DNA from: Planctomycetota bacterium
GTDB lineage: Bacteria; Planctomycetota; UBA1135; GCA-002686595
Assembly: GCA_016795205.1 (NCBI GenBank)
Contig: JAEUHZ010000052.1
Location: 1-64,000, forward strand
Reading direction: 5' to 3'
Length of the DNA: 64,000 bases
The notes under the pieces are model-generated. The model was given only the letters and a program-made list of their open reading frames with translations, searched no databases and was not told where the DNA came from. Positions 26,422-34,562 of this stretch are shown here, in pieces. Position numbers and translations under genes: made by a program. How positions within the stretch are numbered: the first letter of the stretch is position 1; each line of letters begins with the position of its first letter.

Positions 26422-29400
26422 GGGGCGTCCTGTGCGTCCTTGGGCCGGCCCTTGGAGCGGCGCGGGACGGGCGTCGCCCCCGGGTCCGGGTCGGTCGCGG
26501 CGGGCTCGGGCGGCGGCGCGCGCAAGGCGAGCAGCCCGCGCACGAGCGCCTCGTGCGTGCCCGCGGGCGGGTCCTCCGTGCGCCGGGCGAGCGCCGCGAA
26601 GCGCAGCCGCGCCCCGCTGTCGCCGCGCACGCAGGCCGCGGTGAGCTCGCAGTGCGCGCAGGCGACGTTCTCCCGCGTGCCGCCGTGCTCCTCCAGCCGC
26701 GGGAAGAAGGCGCCCGCGTCCCACGTGGCGAGCAGCTGCTCGAGGGCCTGCTCGAAGTCCGCGCCGAGACCCTCCGTGTCGGTGGTCAAGGCGAACACGC
26801 GGCGGTCGTCCGAGCCGAAGTCCGGATGCAACGCCACATAGCGGCCTTCGCCGGCCGCGAGCGCGTAGACGAAGGCCTGCAGGTGATCCCCGCTGCGCAG
26901 GCCCTCCCGCGCGTGCTTGGCGCGTGTCGCCGGCTTGGCGAAGTCCCCGAACACGCGCCCGCTCTTCCAGTCGACGAGCCGCAACCGGCCGTCGGCGCGC
27001 TCGGCCCGGTCCGCACGGAACACGAGCGTGCGTCCGGCCGCGAGCGGCCAGCGCGCGTCGACCTCGGCGGCCAGGACCCGCAGCGAGCCGTCCTCCACGT
27101 CGAGGCGGCGCGCGGAGGCGACCAGCTCGAGCGCGCGTGCGGCGACGAGCGCGTCGAGGCCGGGCGCATGGCGCCCCTCCTCACGCAGGATGCGGGCGGC
27201 GTGGTCGTGCGCGCGCGCGCGCAGGACCTCGTCCGAAGGCCAGGCCGGCGGCGCGCCAGGCTGCTCCTCGACGTCCTCGAGCCGCACGCGCTGCGCGGGC
27301 GCGGTCTCCTCGAGCAGCGCGTGCGCCACGCTGCCCGTCGCACGCGCATCGAGCGTGGGCGCGTCGAGCAGCGGATCGAGCGGTGGCTTCAGTCCCAGCA
27401 CGTGCCCGAGGAAGGCCTGCCAGGGGCAGCGCGCCACGTTCTCGAGCGTCGTGACCGCCAGCTCGCGCCGCGTGCGCACCTCGAGACGTCCGGCGCCAGC
27501 GGCGCCGAAGAAGGGGCCCAGCGGCTCGGGCGGGCCCGGCGCGCGGTCGAGCTCGCGCGCGGCCGCGGCGCGCGCGGCGGCGATGCGCGCCGCGGGGCCG
27601 GGATCGAGGCCGTGCGCCGCGCGCGCGGCGGAGAGCGCCAGCGCCAGCACGCCCTCGGCCTCCTCTCTCGTGCCCTCGCGCGCGGCGCACAGGGCGTGCT
27701 CGTGGAGCGGCGCGGCGACGCGCTCTCCAGCCGGGGGCGTCGTCGGGCTGGCGCAGACCTCGACAACCTCCGGCTGCCGCAGGCCGGCGCTGTCGAGGAG
27801 CGGCGAGGGGGACAGCAGCTCGTCCTCGTCGTCGGCGACGAGCCAGGACAGCGTGACGTGCTCCGCGCAGGCCAGCAGCTGGGCGAACACGGCCGACTCC
27901 TCCTCGGTGCGCGCGCGGCGCGGTGCGAGGTCGGGGAGCAGCGGCGCGAGCCGGGCGCGCGCCTCGTCGGAGAGCAGCGGGTCCTCGTGCGCCGCGACGG
28001 GGAACACGCCCGCGTTGAGGCCCAGCACGAACACGTGCTCGAATCCGCGGGCGCGCGCCGCGGCCGCGTCGAGGACCTGGACGCCGCCTCCCGATCCGGC
28101 GAGTGGGGTGTCGACCAGGGCCGACGCGCGGCGGGCCAGGGCGGCGTGGAACTCGGCCGGCGTCGTGCGGAACGCGGGCCCCAAGTCGGCGGCCAGGGCG
28201 TGCACCGCGTCGAGGAGCGGATCGCCGGCGGGCGCGCCCAGTCGCGCGAGGAGCCCGCTCAGGCGCTGGGCGTGCTCGGCCGCCGGGGCCTCGGGGCGTG
28301 CATCGACGGCGTGCTGCGCGAAGGCGCGGGCGGCCTCGATCGCGGCCTCGATCGCGGCGCGCGGCAGCCAACGCGATGCGCCGTCCCCCGCGGCAGGCTC
28401 TTCGGGCTCGTCGGCTGCCGAGTCCTCGCCCGGCCCGGGTTGCTCGCGGGTCTCGTCCTGCGCGTCGCGCCGTTGCGCCGCGTCGTTGCGCTCGCGCGCC
28501 ACGCGCAGCGGGAGCCGCAGCGTGCTGCGTCCTCCCAGGGCGGCCGCGGCGTCGAGATCGGCGACGTCGCCCAGGCGTCCCGCGCCCAGCGAGCGCAGGC
28601 CGATCTCCAGCGCCAGCGCGTCCGGGGGGCGCTGCTCCTGCGCAGCGAACCAGCGGTCGAGCGCGACCTCGCGCGGATCGGCGAGCACCTCGAGGCGCGC
28701 CTGGAGGCGCCGGGCCTCCTTCGTGGCCGGCCCGCGCGCGCCGTCCGACGAGATCGGGACCGCCAGACGGCGCGCGTGGACGCGCAGGTCCGCTGCGCAG
28801 GGCGCGATCGCGCGCGCCACGAGCGCGACGCGCTCCGGCGTGGTGCCCGCGTCGAGCAGCCGGCGCACGCGGCGCAGGGCCTCGCGCGCCTCGGCCTCGG
28901 CGCCGCGCGCGCGAAAGGACTCCGGCGGAGTCGCGGGCGCGTCGCGCCGCGGAGCGAGCGGGATTCGAAAGCGCGCGCGCAGCGCGGACCCGTAGCGCGG
29001 CGCGGAGGCCGCGTCGTCCCACAAGACCGTCGTGGGCCGCAGATCCGCCAGCGCAGCCAGGAAGTCCGCCTGCAGACCGGTCGCGTCCGTGAACCCGTGC
29101 AACCACACAGCGCGGAAGGACGCGGAGTCCGGCGCGGCCCGCAGCGCGCGCCCGGCGAGCGCAGGGACGTCGGCCGCGCGTACCAGGCCTTGGGCATCGA
29201 GCGCGCTGCGCACCAAGGCCGCCGCGCGGGCGACGGCGCTGGCGGTCTCCAGCGCGGCTCGCGCGAGCGGCGCCTGCTCGTCGCCGTTCTCCAGCGCCTC
29301 GAGCACGGCAGCCAGGTGTCCGTCCTCGAAGCCCGCGTCGAGCAGGTCGGTGATCGAGGCCACGGCCGCGGGCACGAAGCGCTCGTCGGCACCCGGGAAC

Positions 29401-29729
29401 GCGCTGCGTGCCGCGCGCTCGAGCAGGATCGCGGCCGCGTCGGCGCCGCGCGGCACGGGTTGGCCGGCGCGCGCCAGGACGTCGTGCGCCAAGCCTGCGA
29501 GCGTGACGAAGCGCAGGCCCGCGAGCGCGCCCACGGCGCGCGCGGCGAGACCCGCCACGTGCACGCGCAGGCCGTCCGAGGGCACGACCAGAACGAGTGG
29601 CGCGGCGAGCAGCGTCGGGTCCGCGCGCCGAGCCTCGCGCTCGGCCGCGAGCAGCCGCACGAGCTCGCGCTCCAGCGCGAGCGGCCCATGCGCGCGCACG
29701 ATCGTGGGGGCAGCGCCCATGGCGCGCAT
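26418..29729 (-). CDS. addB: AddB-like nuclease subunit with iron-sulfur staple
   Basis: 1103 residues. The N-terminal two thirds are an inactivated helicase-like region without a Walker A motif, as in AddB of the proteobacterial/alphaproteobacterial branch. The C-terminal third is a PD-(D/E)xK nuclease: GSVAHALLEE, LVFRADRAERADG, LRLVDWKSGR. Cysteines in CPWQAFLGH and CAHCELTAAC match the four ligands of the [4Fe-4S] cluster that holds the AddB nuclease domain together. A stretch near residues 425-450 is acidic and low-complexity. It overlaps addA by four bases and so is made together with it. An in-frame ATG three codons inside (GAAPTIV) is an alternative start. Confidence 0.9.
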   Translation of the reverse strand: MRAMGAAPTIVRAHGPLALERELVRLLAAEREARRADPTLLAAPLVLVVPSDGLRVHVAGLAARAVGALAGLRFVTLAGLAHDVLARAGQPVPRGADAAAILLERAARSAFPGADERFVPAAVASITDLLDAGFEDGHLAAVLEALENGDEQAPLARAALETASAVARAAALVRSALDAQGLVRAADVPALAGRALRAAPDSASFRAVWLHGFTDATGLQADFLAALADLRPTTVLWDDAASAPRYGSALRARFRIPLAPRRDAPATPPESFRARGAEAEAREALRRVRRLLDAGTTPERVALVARAIAPCAADLRVHARRLAVPISSDGARGPATKEARRLQARLEVLADPREVALDRWFAAQEQRPPDALALEIGLRSLGAGRLGDVADLDAAAALGGRSTLRLPLRVARERNDAAQRRDAQDETREQPGPGEDSAADEPEEPAAGDGASRWLPRAAIEAAIEAARAFAQHAVDARPEAPAAEHAQRLSGLLARLGAPAGDPLLDAVHALAADLGPAFRTTPAEFHAALARRASALVDTPLAGSGGGVQVLDAAAARARGFEHVFVLGLNAGVFPVAAHEDPLLSDEARARLAPLLPDLAPRRARTEEESAVFAQLLACAEHVTLSWLVADDEDELLSPSPLLDSAGLRQPEVVEVCASPTTPPAGERVAAPLHEHALCAAREGTREEAEGVLALALSAARAAHGLDPGPAARIAAARAAAARELDRAPGPPEPLGPFFGAAGAGRLEVRTRRELAVTTLENVARCPWQAFLGHVLGLKPPLDPLLDAPTLDARATGSVAHALLEETAPAQRVRLEDVEEQPGAPPAWPSDEVLRARAHDHAARILREEGRHAPGLDALVAARALELVASARRLDVEDGSLRVLAAEVDARWPLAAGRTLVFRADRAERADGRLRLVDWKSGRVFGDFAKPATRAKHAREGLRSGDHLQAFVYALAAGEGRYVALHPDFGSDDRRVFALTTDTEGLGADFEQALEQLLATWDAGAFFPRLEEHGGTRENVACAHCELTAACVRGDSGARLRFAALARRTEDPPAGTHEALVRGLLALRAPPPEPAATDPDPGATPVPRRSKGRPKDAQDAP

Positions 29730-29774
29730 GCCACCAAACGACGGCGCGCGGGTCCATCCCGCGCGCCGCGTTCG

Positions 29775-29800
29775 GCACCGCGCGCGAGCGCGCGCGGTGC
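29775..29800 (-). terminator. GC hairpin after the TPR gene
   Basis: GCACCGCGCGCG and its complement form a 12-bp inverted repeat with a tiny loop, eight bases after the stop of the TPR gene (minus strand) and before the addB start region. No T-run. Confidence 0.5.
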
Positions 29801-29807
29801 GACCCGC

Positions 29808-30680
29808 TCAGTGCACGTCGGCGAGCTTCTTCTGGAGCTCCGCGTGGTTGGGGAACAGGCCCGCGCCCTGCTTCCAGGCCGCGAGCGCCTTGTCCTTGGC
29901 GCCCATCTGGAGGTGCATGTTGCCGAGGAACAGGTAGGTCTCGGCGTAGCCGGGCTTGACCAGGCCTGAGGCCTCCTGCTGCGCGATGAGCGTCTCGAAC
30001 TGCTTCACCGCGTCGGGCTGCTTGCCGAGCATCGGTGGCCAGAACGAGAGCGAGACCGCCTTCTGGAAGCGCGACTCCCAGTGGTGGTCGTCGATCGAGA
30101 GGGCCGCGTCGAAGGCCCGATCGGCCTTCGAGGCCCACAGCCCGGCCTCGGGACCGCCACCGGCGCGGAAGGTCTTCTGGAGGTAGGCCTTGCCGAGCTC
30201 GGTCTGCGCATCGGGATCGTTGCCGCGCGCGCGCGCCCGCTCCTCGATCGCGGCGATCAGCGCGTCGAGCTTTCCGGCCTTCTCGACCTCCTGCCAGGCC
30301 GCCTGCGCCTCGTCCCACGACAGGCCGCCGGAGAGGAGCCGCTCGAGCGCGGCGTCGGCGCCGCTGGCCGCTGGGCCCGCGGCCAGCGCGGGAGCGGCGC
30401 GCTCGGGGGCGGTTTCGGCGCGCACGTCGCGCGCGCTGATCGCCCGGCGCTGCGCGGCGGCCACGTCGGCGAGCCCCAGGCGCAGCTCCTCGAGCCCGCG
30501 CTCCAGCGCCACCTGCCGCGCCACGAGGTCGGCCAGGGCGCCGCCCAGCTCGGGCTCGGGCGACACCGCCGCTGGCGCCGCCTCGAGTGGCCCGGATGCA
30601 CAGAGCCGGGCGCCGACGACGCCGCCGCCGATCCCAGCGGCCAGGGCCAAGAGTCCCACGAGTGCCACGTTCGCGTTCAT
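29808..30680 (-). CDS. membrane-anchored TPR protein
   Basis: 290 residues. One N-terminal membrane helix (VALVGLLALAAGIGGGVVGA), then a coiled-coil stretch (LADLVARQVALERGLEELRL), then a helical repeat region. The last ~120 residues are TPR-like (AQTELGKAYLQKTF, ETYLFLGNMHLQMGAKDKAL, AAWKQGAGLFPNHAELQKKL). TPR repeats bind proteins; no enzyme motif is seen. Its ATG at 30678-30680 overlaps the stop of the FecR-like gene upstream, placing it as the third gene of the ECF operon. It may sense or hold an envelope partner of that pathway (inference). Confidence 0.8.
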   Translation of the reverse strand: MNANVALVGLLALAAGIGGGVVGARLCASGPLEAAPAAVSPEPELGGALADLVARQVALERGLEELRLGLADVAAAQRRAISARDVRAETAPERAAPALAAGPAASGADAALERLLSGGLSWDEAQAAWQEVEKAGKLDALIAAIEERARARGNDPDAQTELGKAYLQKTFRAGGGPEAGLWASKADRAFDAALSIDDHHWESRFQKAVSLSFWPPMLGKQPDAVKQFETLIAQQEASGLVKPGYAETYLFLGNMHLQMGAKDKALAAWKQGAGLFPNHAELQKKLADVH

Positions 30681-33205
30681 CGTCCTCCACCGTCCTGGTC
30701 TGTCGTCGCCGGTGTGCCCGGCGGTTCCTTCCGGTCCGCGCGCAGCTCGACCTCGAGCCGTGCGCCGAGCTCGAGGTCGAGCACGCGCTCCGTGCCGCCC
30801 TCGACCGCGATCCGCCAGCGTCCCGGCGCCGCGCCCGGGACGTGCAGCAGCCCGCGCGCGTCCGTCAGCGCGCTGGCCGTGAATTGCCACTCGAGCCCCG
30901 CGGCGTCGAGGCAGCGCACGCGGGCTCCGGCGCGCGGCGCGCCCTGCGCGTCGACGACGCGCACGAGCAGCTCGACGCCGGGCACGAAGCGCAGCTCGGC
31001 CGAGCTCGGCCCCGCGCCCACCTCGATCGGCGCGGAGCGCACCGCCGCCACGCCGGCGCGCTCGGCGTGCGCGGTGATCACGTACGTGCCGGGCGCGAGC
31101 CCCAGGAGCTCGAAGCGCCCCGCGAGATCGGAGTGCGCCCGCCCGGCGAACGTCTCGCGCGCGCCGTCGACGCGCAGCAGGATGATCCAGGCTTCGGCCG
31201 CCGGGGCGCCGTCGATGGCCCGGACGGTCCCGTGCACCGCGCCCGGCGCGAGCTCGAGGTCGTGCCGGATCTCGGGCGCGAGCGGCACGTCGAGCTCGCC
31301 GACGCGGGCGTAGCTGGTCCCCAGGCCGCGGCCCGCGAACACCTCGTACCGGCGCGGCTCGACGCCCTCGAAGGCGAAGGCTCCGGCGCGGTCGGTGCGC
31401 GCGCTGATCCAGGCGGTTCCGTAGGCCGAGCCTGGACCGTCGCTGCCGAGCAGCACGTCGAGATCGGCGAGCGGCGCGCCCTGTGGCCCGCGCGCGATGC
31501 CCACGACCCGCGTGCGGCCCTCCGTCGGGCCGAGATCCTTCTCGACGACCTCCGTGCCGCGGATCGTCAGGTCGCGCGTGGCGGGCGTCACGCGCTCCGC
31601 GGGATCGTAGGCGAACACGACGTAGCCACCGGGCGGCAGGTCCGTGAGCGCGTAGCGTCCGGCCGCGTCGGAGCGGGTCAGGCCGAAGCTCATGCGCTCG
31701 CCGAAGACGCCCGCGCCCATGCGGCTCGCGATGACCAGCGCGCCGGACCAGGGCGATCCGTCGCCACGCGCGACGCGGCCCTGCACGGCGCCGCCCGGCC
31801 CGAGCTCGATCTCGGCCAGCTCGAGCTCGGCCGGGGTCGCGCTCACGGGGATCCAGCGCGCGGCGCGCCCGGCTGCCGACACGCGCAGCGTGGCGGGCGC
31901 GGCGCCCAGGCCGGGCAACGTGAAGGACCCGTCGGCTTCCGTCACCGCGCAGGACAGCCAGGCCGCGGTGGCGGCGTCGACGTCGAACGGCACGACCTGC
32001 GCGGGCACCAACTCCTCGACGAGCACGACGGCCCCCGCGAGCGGCCCGCGATCTTGGGCGTCGACCACGCGCCCGCGCACGACGCGCTCGGCCGCCAGCG
32101 CGAACTCGATCGAGGTCGGGCCCGCGGGGAGGATCTCGACGTCCGTGCGGCGCGCGACGGCGAAGCCGGGAGCCTCGACGAGGACCTCGTAGGAGCCGGG
32201 CCGCAGGCCCTCGAGCGTGAAGCTCAGCGTGCCGGCGAACTCGCGCCGTTCGGGCTGGCTGACCTCGGGCAGTCGCACGCGCCGCAGCAGCGACACGTGG
32301 AAGCGCGCCGGCGCGGTGGCACCCGCGGGCACGGTCAGCGATCCAGAGAGCGCGGCCGTGGCCGGCGCGGGGAGCTCCGCGGGGGCGCTCGCGCCGGCCT
32401 GGGCCTCGACCGGCGCGGGCCGACGCTCCGAACCGCGCGCGGGCTGCGAACCGAGCGCGACCGACGCGGCCGCGATGCGACCCTCGGCGAGCCAGACGCG
32501 CAGGCCCGGCGTGAGCGGCGTGCCGGCCTCGTCGAGCACGTGTGCCCGTCCGGACTCGAGCTCGACCACGCCGACCGCTCCAGGCGGCCCACCGCTCGCC
32601 GCGCGCCAGGCGAGGATCCCGCGCTCCAGCGCGATGGCGCCCCCAGGAACGGCGACCTGCCACGGCGCGCCCGCGTCGTCGCGGCGCACGCGCGCCTCGT
32701 GACCGCCGAGCTCCAGGGCTCGCCCGCCGTCCGCCGCGCGTGGCGCGAGCGACAGCGCGCTGGCGGCCCCGAGCACGACGCGCCCGCTGCCTCCGGCGTG
32801 CACGGTCAGGCCGAGCCCGGCCGGCGTCCTGACCTGGGCCGCGCCGTCGCCGGCCTCGAGGCCACGATCGATCTCGCGCGGCGCCGCGGCGCGCCACGCG
32901 CCACGCTCCAGGAGCGCGATCTGACCGCGCCCGACGAGCTCCTCGGGGCCCGGCGCGGGGCGCGCGTCGCGACCCAGGAACCAGGCCGCGATCCAGCCCG
33001 CGAGCAGCACGAGAATCGACGCGGCGACGCGCGCCGGACGCGACCAGCCGGCGCGACGCAGCGGCGCGCGGCGCGTCGCCTGGGCGCGGAGCTCGTCCTC
33101 GAGGCGCGCGCGCAGGGCGCTGGCGAAGCGCGCCGAGGGCGTCACGGGCCGCCAGCTTTGCGCGAAGAGCCGCGCGACGTTGTGCTCCAGGACGTCGGGC
33201 TTCAC
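30677..33205 (-). CDS. putative transmembrane anti-sigma factor: FecR-like region plus carboxypeptidase-regulatory-like repeats
   Basis: 842 residues. Residues 1-55 are cytoplasmic and basic and could bind the sigma factor made from the gene before it. A membrane helix follows (about 58-78, VAASILVLLAGWIAAWFLG). Residues ~85-260 resemble FecR: AGDGAAQVRTPAGLGLTVHA, GGRALELGGHEARV. From ~290 to the end there are about six beta-sandwich repeats of the carboxypeptidase-regulatory type (GRVVDAQDRGPLAGAVVLVE, SDAAGRYALTDLPPGGYVVF, TDRAGAFAFEGVEPRRYEVF, SDLAGRFELLGLAPGTYVIT). Such domains bind or scaffold outside the cell. The stop/start overlap with both neighbours (ATGA each) shows one operon. 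The anti-sigma role is inferred from position and topology. Confidence 0.72.
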   Translation of the reverse strand: MKPDVLEHNVARLFAQSWRPVTPSARFASALRARLEDELRAQATRRAPLRRAGWSRPARVAASILVLLAGWIAAWFLGRDARPAPGPEELVGRGQIALLERGAWRAAAPREIDRGLEAGDGAAQVRTPAGLGLTVHAGGSGRVVLGAASALSLAPRAADGGRALELGGHEARVRRDDAGAPWQVAVPGGAIALERGILAWRAASGGPPGAVGVVELESGRAHVLDEAGTPLTPGLRVWLAEGRIAAASVALGSQPARGSERRPAPVEAQAGASAPAELPAPATAALSGSLTVPAGATAPARFHVSLLRRVRLPEVSQPERREFAGTLSFTLEGLRPGSYEVLVEAPGFAVARRTDVEILPAGPTSIEFALAAERVVRGRVVDAQDRGPLAGAVVLVEELVPAQVVPFDVDAATAAWLSCAVTEADGSFTLPGLGAAPATLRVSAAGRAARWIPVSATPAELELAEIELGPGGAVQGRVARGDGSPWSGALVIASRMGAGVFGERMSFGLTRSDAAGRYALTDLPPGGYVVFAYDPAERVTPATRDLTIRGTEVVEKDLGPTEGRTRVVGIARGPQGAPLADLDVLLGSDGPGSAYGTAWISARTDRAGAFAFEGVEPRRYEVFAGRGLGTSYARVGELDVPLAPEIRHDLELAPGAVHGTVRAIDGAPAAEAWIILLRVDGARETFAGRAHSDLAGRFELLGLAPGTYVITAHAERAGVAAVRSAPIEVGAGPSSAELRFVPGVELLVRVVDAQGAPRAGARVRCLDAAGLEWQFTASALTDARGLLHVPGAAPGRWRIAVEGGTERVLDLELGARLEVELRADRKEPPGTPATTDQDGGGR

Positions 33206-33840
33206 GCCAGGCCTCCGCGCTTGCGCGCCAGGAGCTCGAAGACGCGCGCGAACGCGACGCGCGCGCGCGTGAGCCGGGACTCGGCGGCCTTCTCGCTCTG
33301 GCCGCCGGCGCGCGCCAGCTCGCGCGTCGAGTGTCCCTCGACGTACTTCGCGAGCAGCGCCTGCTGGTAGTCGGCGGGCAGCGCCGAGAGCGCCGCGCCG
33401 ACGAGCTCGGACGTCTCCCGGCGTTCGAGCACCTGGTCGGGCAGCGGCTCGCGGGCGACGTCGGCCAGGATCGCGTCGATCTCGGCGTCCGACTCGGCCA
33501 GCGCGTCCTCGAGCGCCCGCGGTGCGCGCTGGCGCCGCGCGGCGCGGATCTTGTTCCTGGCGATGCCGACCAGCCAGCCCCGCAGGTCGGAGCGGCCTTC
33601 CCAGGCGCCCAGGGTCTGCAAGGCGGTCAGGAACGTGTCCTGCACGACGTCCTCGACGAGCCCGCGGTCGCGGCCGATCCGAAAGTGCACGAACTGGTAG
33701 AGGGGCGTGAGGTGCGCGTCGAGCAGGTCACGCGCCGCGGCGTGCTCGCCGCGCAGGATACGCGCGGCGAGCTGGGCATCGGCGGCCTCGCCGGGCGGGG
33801 CGCTCTGGGCTCGGGCGGCCGGCTCGGGGGACGTGCTCAC
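33202..33840 (-). CDS. ECF-type RNA polymerase sigma factor
   Basis: 212 residues. Region 2: RDLLDAHLTPLYQFVHFRIG, then VEDVVQDTFLTALQTLGAWE and LRGWLVGIARNKI. Region 4: LSALPADYQQALLAKYVEGH followed by STRELARAGGQSEKAAESRL, the helix-turn-helix that reads the -35 box. A ~30-residue Pro/Ala-rich N-terminal extension precedes region 2. It starts with GTG at 33838-33840. Its stop overlaps the start of the putative anti-sigma factor, the usual order for ECF systems, in which the sigma factor often drives its own operon. The promoter should lie in the 72 bases before the divergent lipoprotein gene. Confidence 0.93.
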   Translation of the reverse strand: MSTSPEPAARAQSAPPGEAADAQLAARILRGEHAAARDLLDAHLTPLYQFVHFRIGRDRGLVEDVVQDTFLTALQTLGAWEGRSDLRGWLVGIARNKIRAARRQRAPRALEDALAESDAEIDAILADVAREPLPDQVLERRETSELVGAALSALPADYQQALLAKYVEGHSTRELARAGGQSEKAAESRLTRARVAFARVFELLARKRGGLA

Positions 33841-33912
33841 GCCCTGAGCGTGCCGCGTCCGGACCCGATCCTTCTCCCTTTCGTGTTTTTCCGGGCCTAG
33901 ACTGCGCGAGCC

Positions 33913-34506
33913 ATGCCGACCCCCGCCCGTCTCGCCATCCTGGCCCTCGCCCTCCTGGCTTCCGGCTGCGACGAGCAGGACGCGGTCTCGATCCGCGTAC
34001 GGCTGGACCCGGGGCTCTCCGGCACGCTGATCACGAGCTCGCTCGTGCAGCCGGCCGCGCCGGGGGAGGTCGAGAACGAGACCCGCGGCGTGGCCTTCGA
34101 GCGCAGCGTGGGGCTGCGGGGCGCGAAGGGCCGCTTCGAGCGTTTCGACGGGCTGGTGGTCGGCGACGTGCGCTTCGCCGCGGGCACGGGCGACGGCGGT
34201 CTGTCCTGGGCGCGCGTCGAAGTGCCCACCGGGCCCGACGCGCGCTGGCCGAACCTGTTCGTCCCGCTCAGCGAGGCCGAGCGGCGTGCGGCGGCCGACG
34301 CCTTCGAGATCTCGTCCGACCGGCGCGACCTCGGGAAGAGCTTGCTCATCCGGCTGGAGCTGCCGGCCGAGGCTGTCAGCAACGGCGTGCGCGGCAAGCT
34401 GCGGGGCTCGAAGAACACGTCCGAGGGCAAGACCGCGACCTTGACCGTGCCGCTCCAGGCGGCGCGCGACGGCCGTGAGCCGCTCGTCTGGCAGATCACC
34501 TGGTGA
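33913..34506 (+). CDS. lipoprotein of unknown function
   Basis: 197 residues with a clear lipoprotein signal (MPTPARLAILALALLASGC). The mature part is beta-rich, with no domain I recognise. It contains RFDGLVVGDVRFAAGTGDGG and LFVPLSEAERRAAADAFEIS. It is transcribed divergently from the ECF sigma gene (72-base gap) and could be one of its targets because the two share a promoter region (inference). Downstream the photolyase gene converges on it. Confidence 0.7.
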   Translation: MPTPARLAILALALLASGCDEQDAVSIRVRLDPGLSGTLITSSLVQPAAPGEVENETRGVAFERSVGLRGAKGRFERFDGLVVGDVRFAAGTGDGGLSWARVEVPTGPDARWPNLFVPLSEAERRAAADAFEISSDRRDLGKSLLIRLELPAEAVSNGVRGKLRGSKNTSEGKTATLTVPLQAARDGREPLVWQITW

Positions 34507-34562
34507 CGGCCTGAGGCGCGCTCACGGCTGCCGCGTGCCGGGCCGCGCGCAGGGCGACGCGC

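Noticed and set aside
22267-26841. A 1524-codon open frame on the plus strand, opposite addA
   Set aside because: Composition-driven frame: Arg/Gly/Ala-rich text without any domain, while the minus strand encodes a full AddA with all helicase and nuclease motifs.
26553-29969. A 1138-codon open frame on the plus strand opposite addB, and a 1169-codon frame in a second minus-strand frame over the same region
   Set aside because: No recognisable domain, no ribosome site, low-complexity Arg/Ala/Gly. Real AddB motifs are in another frame.
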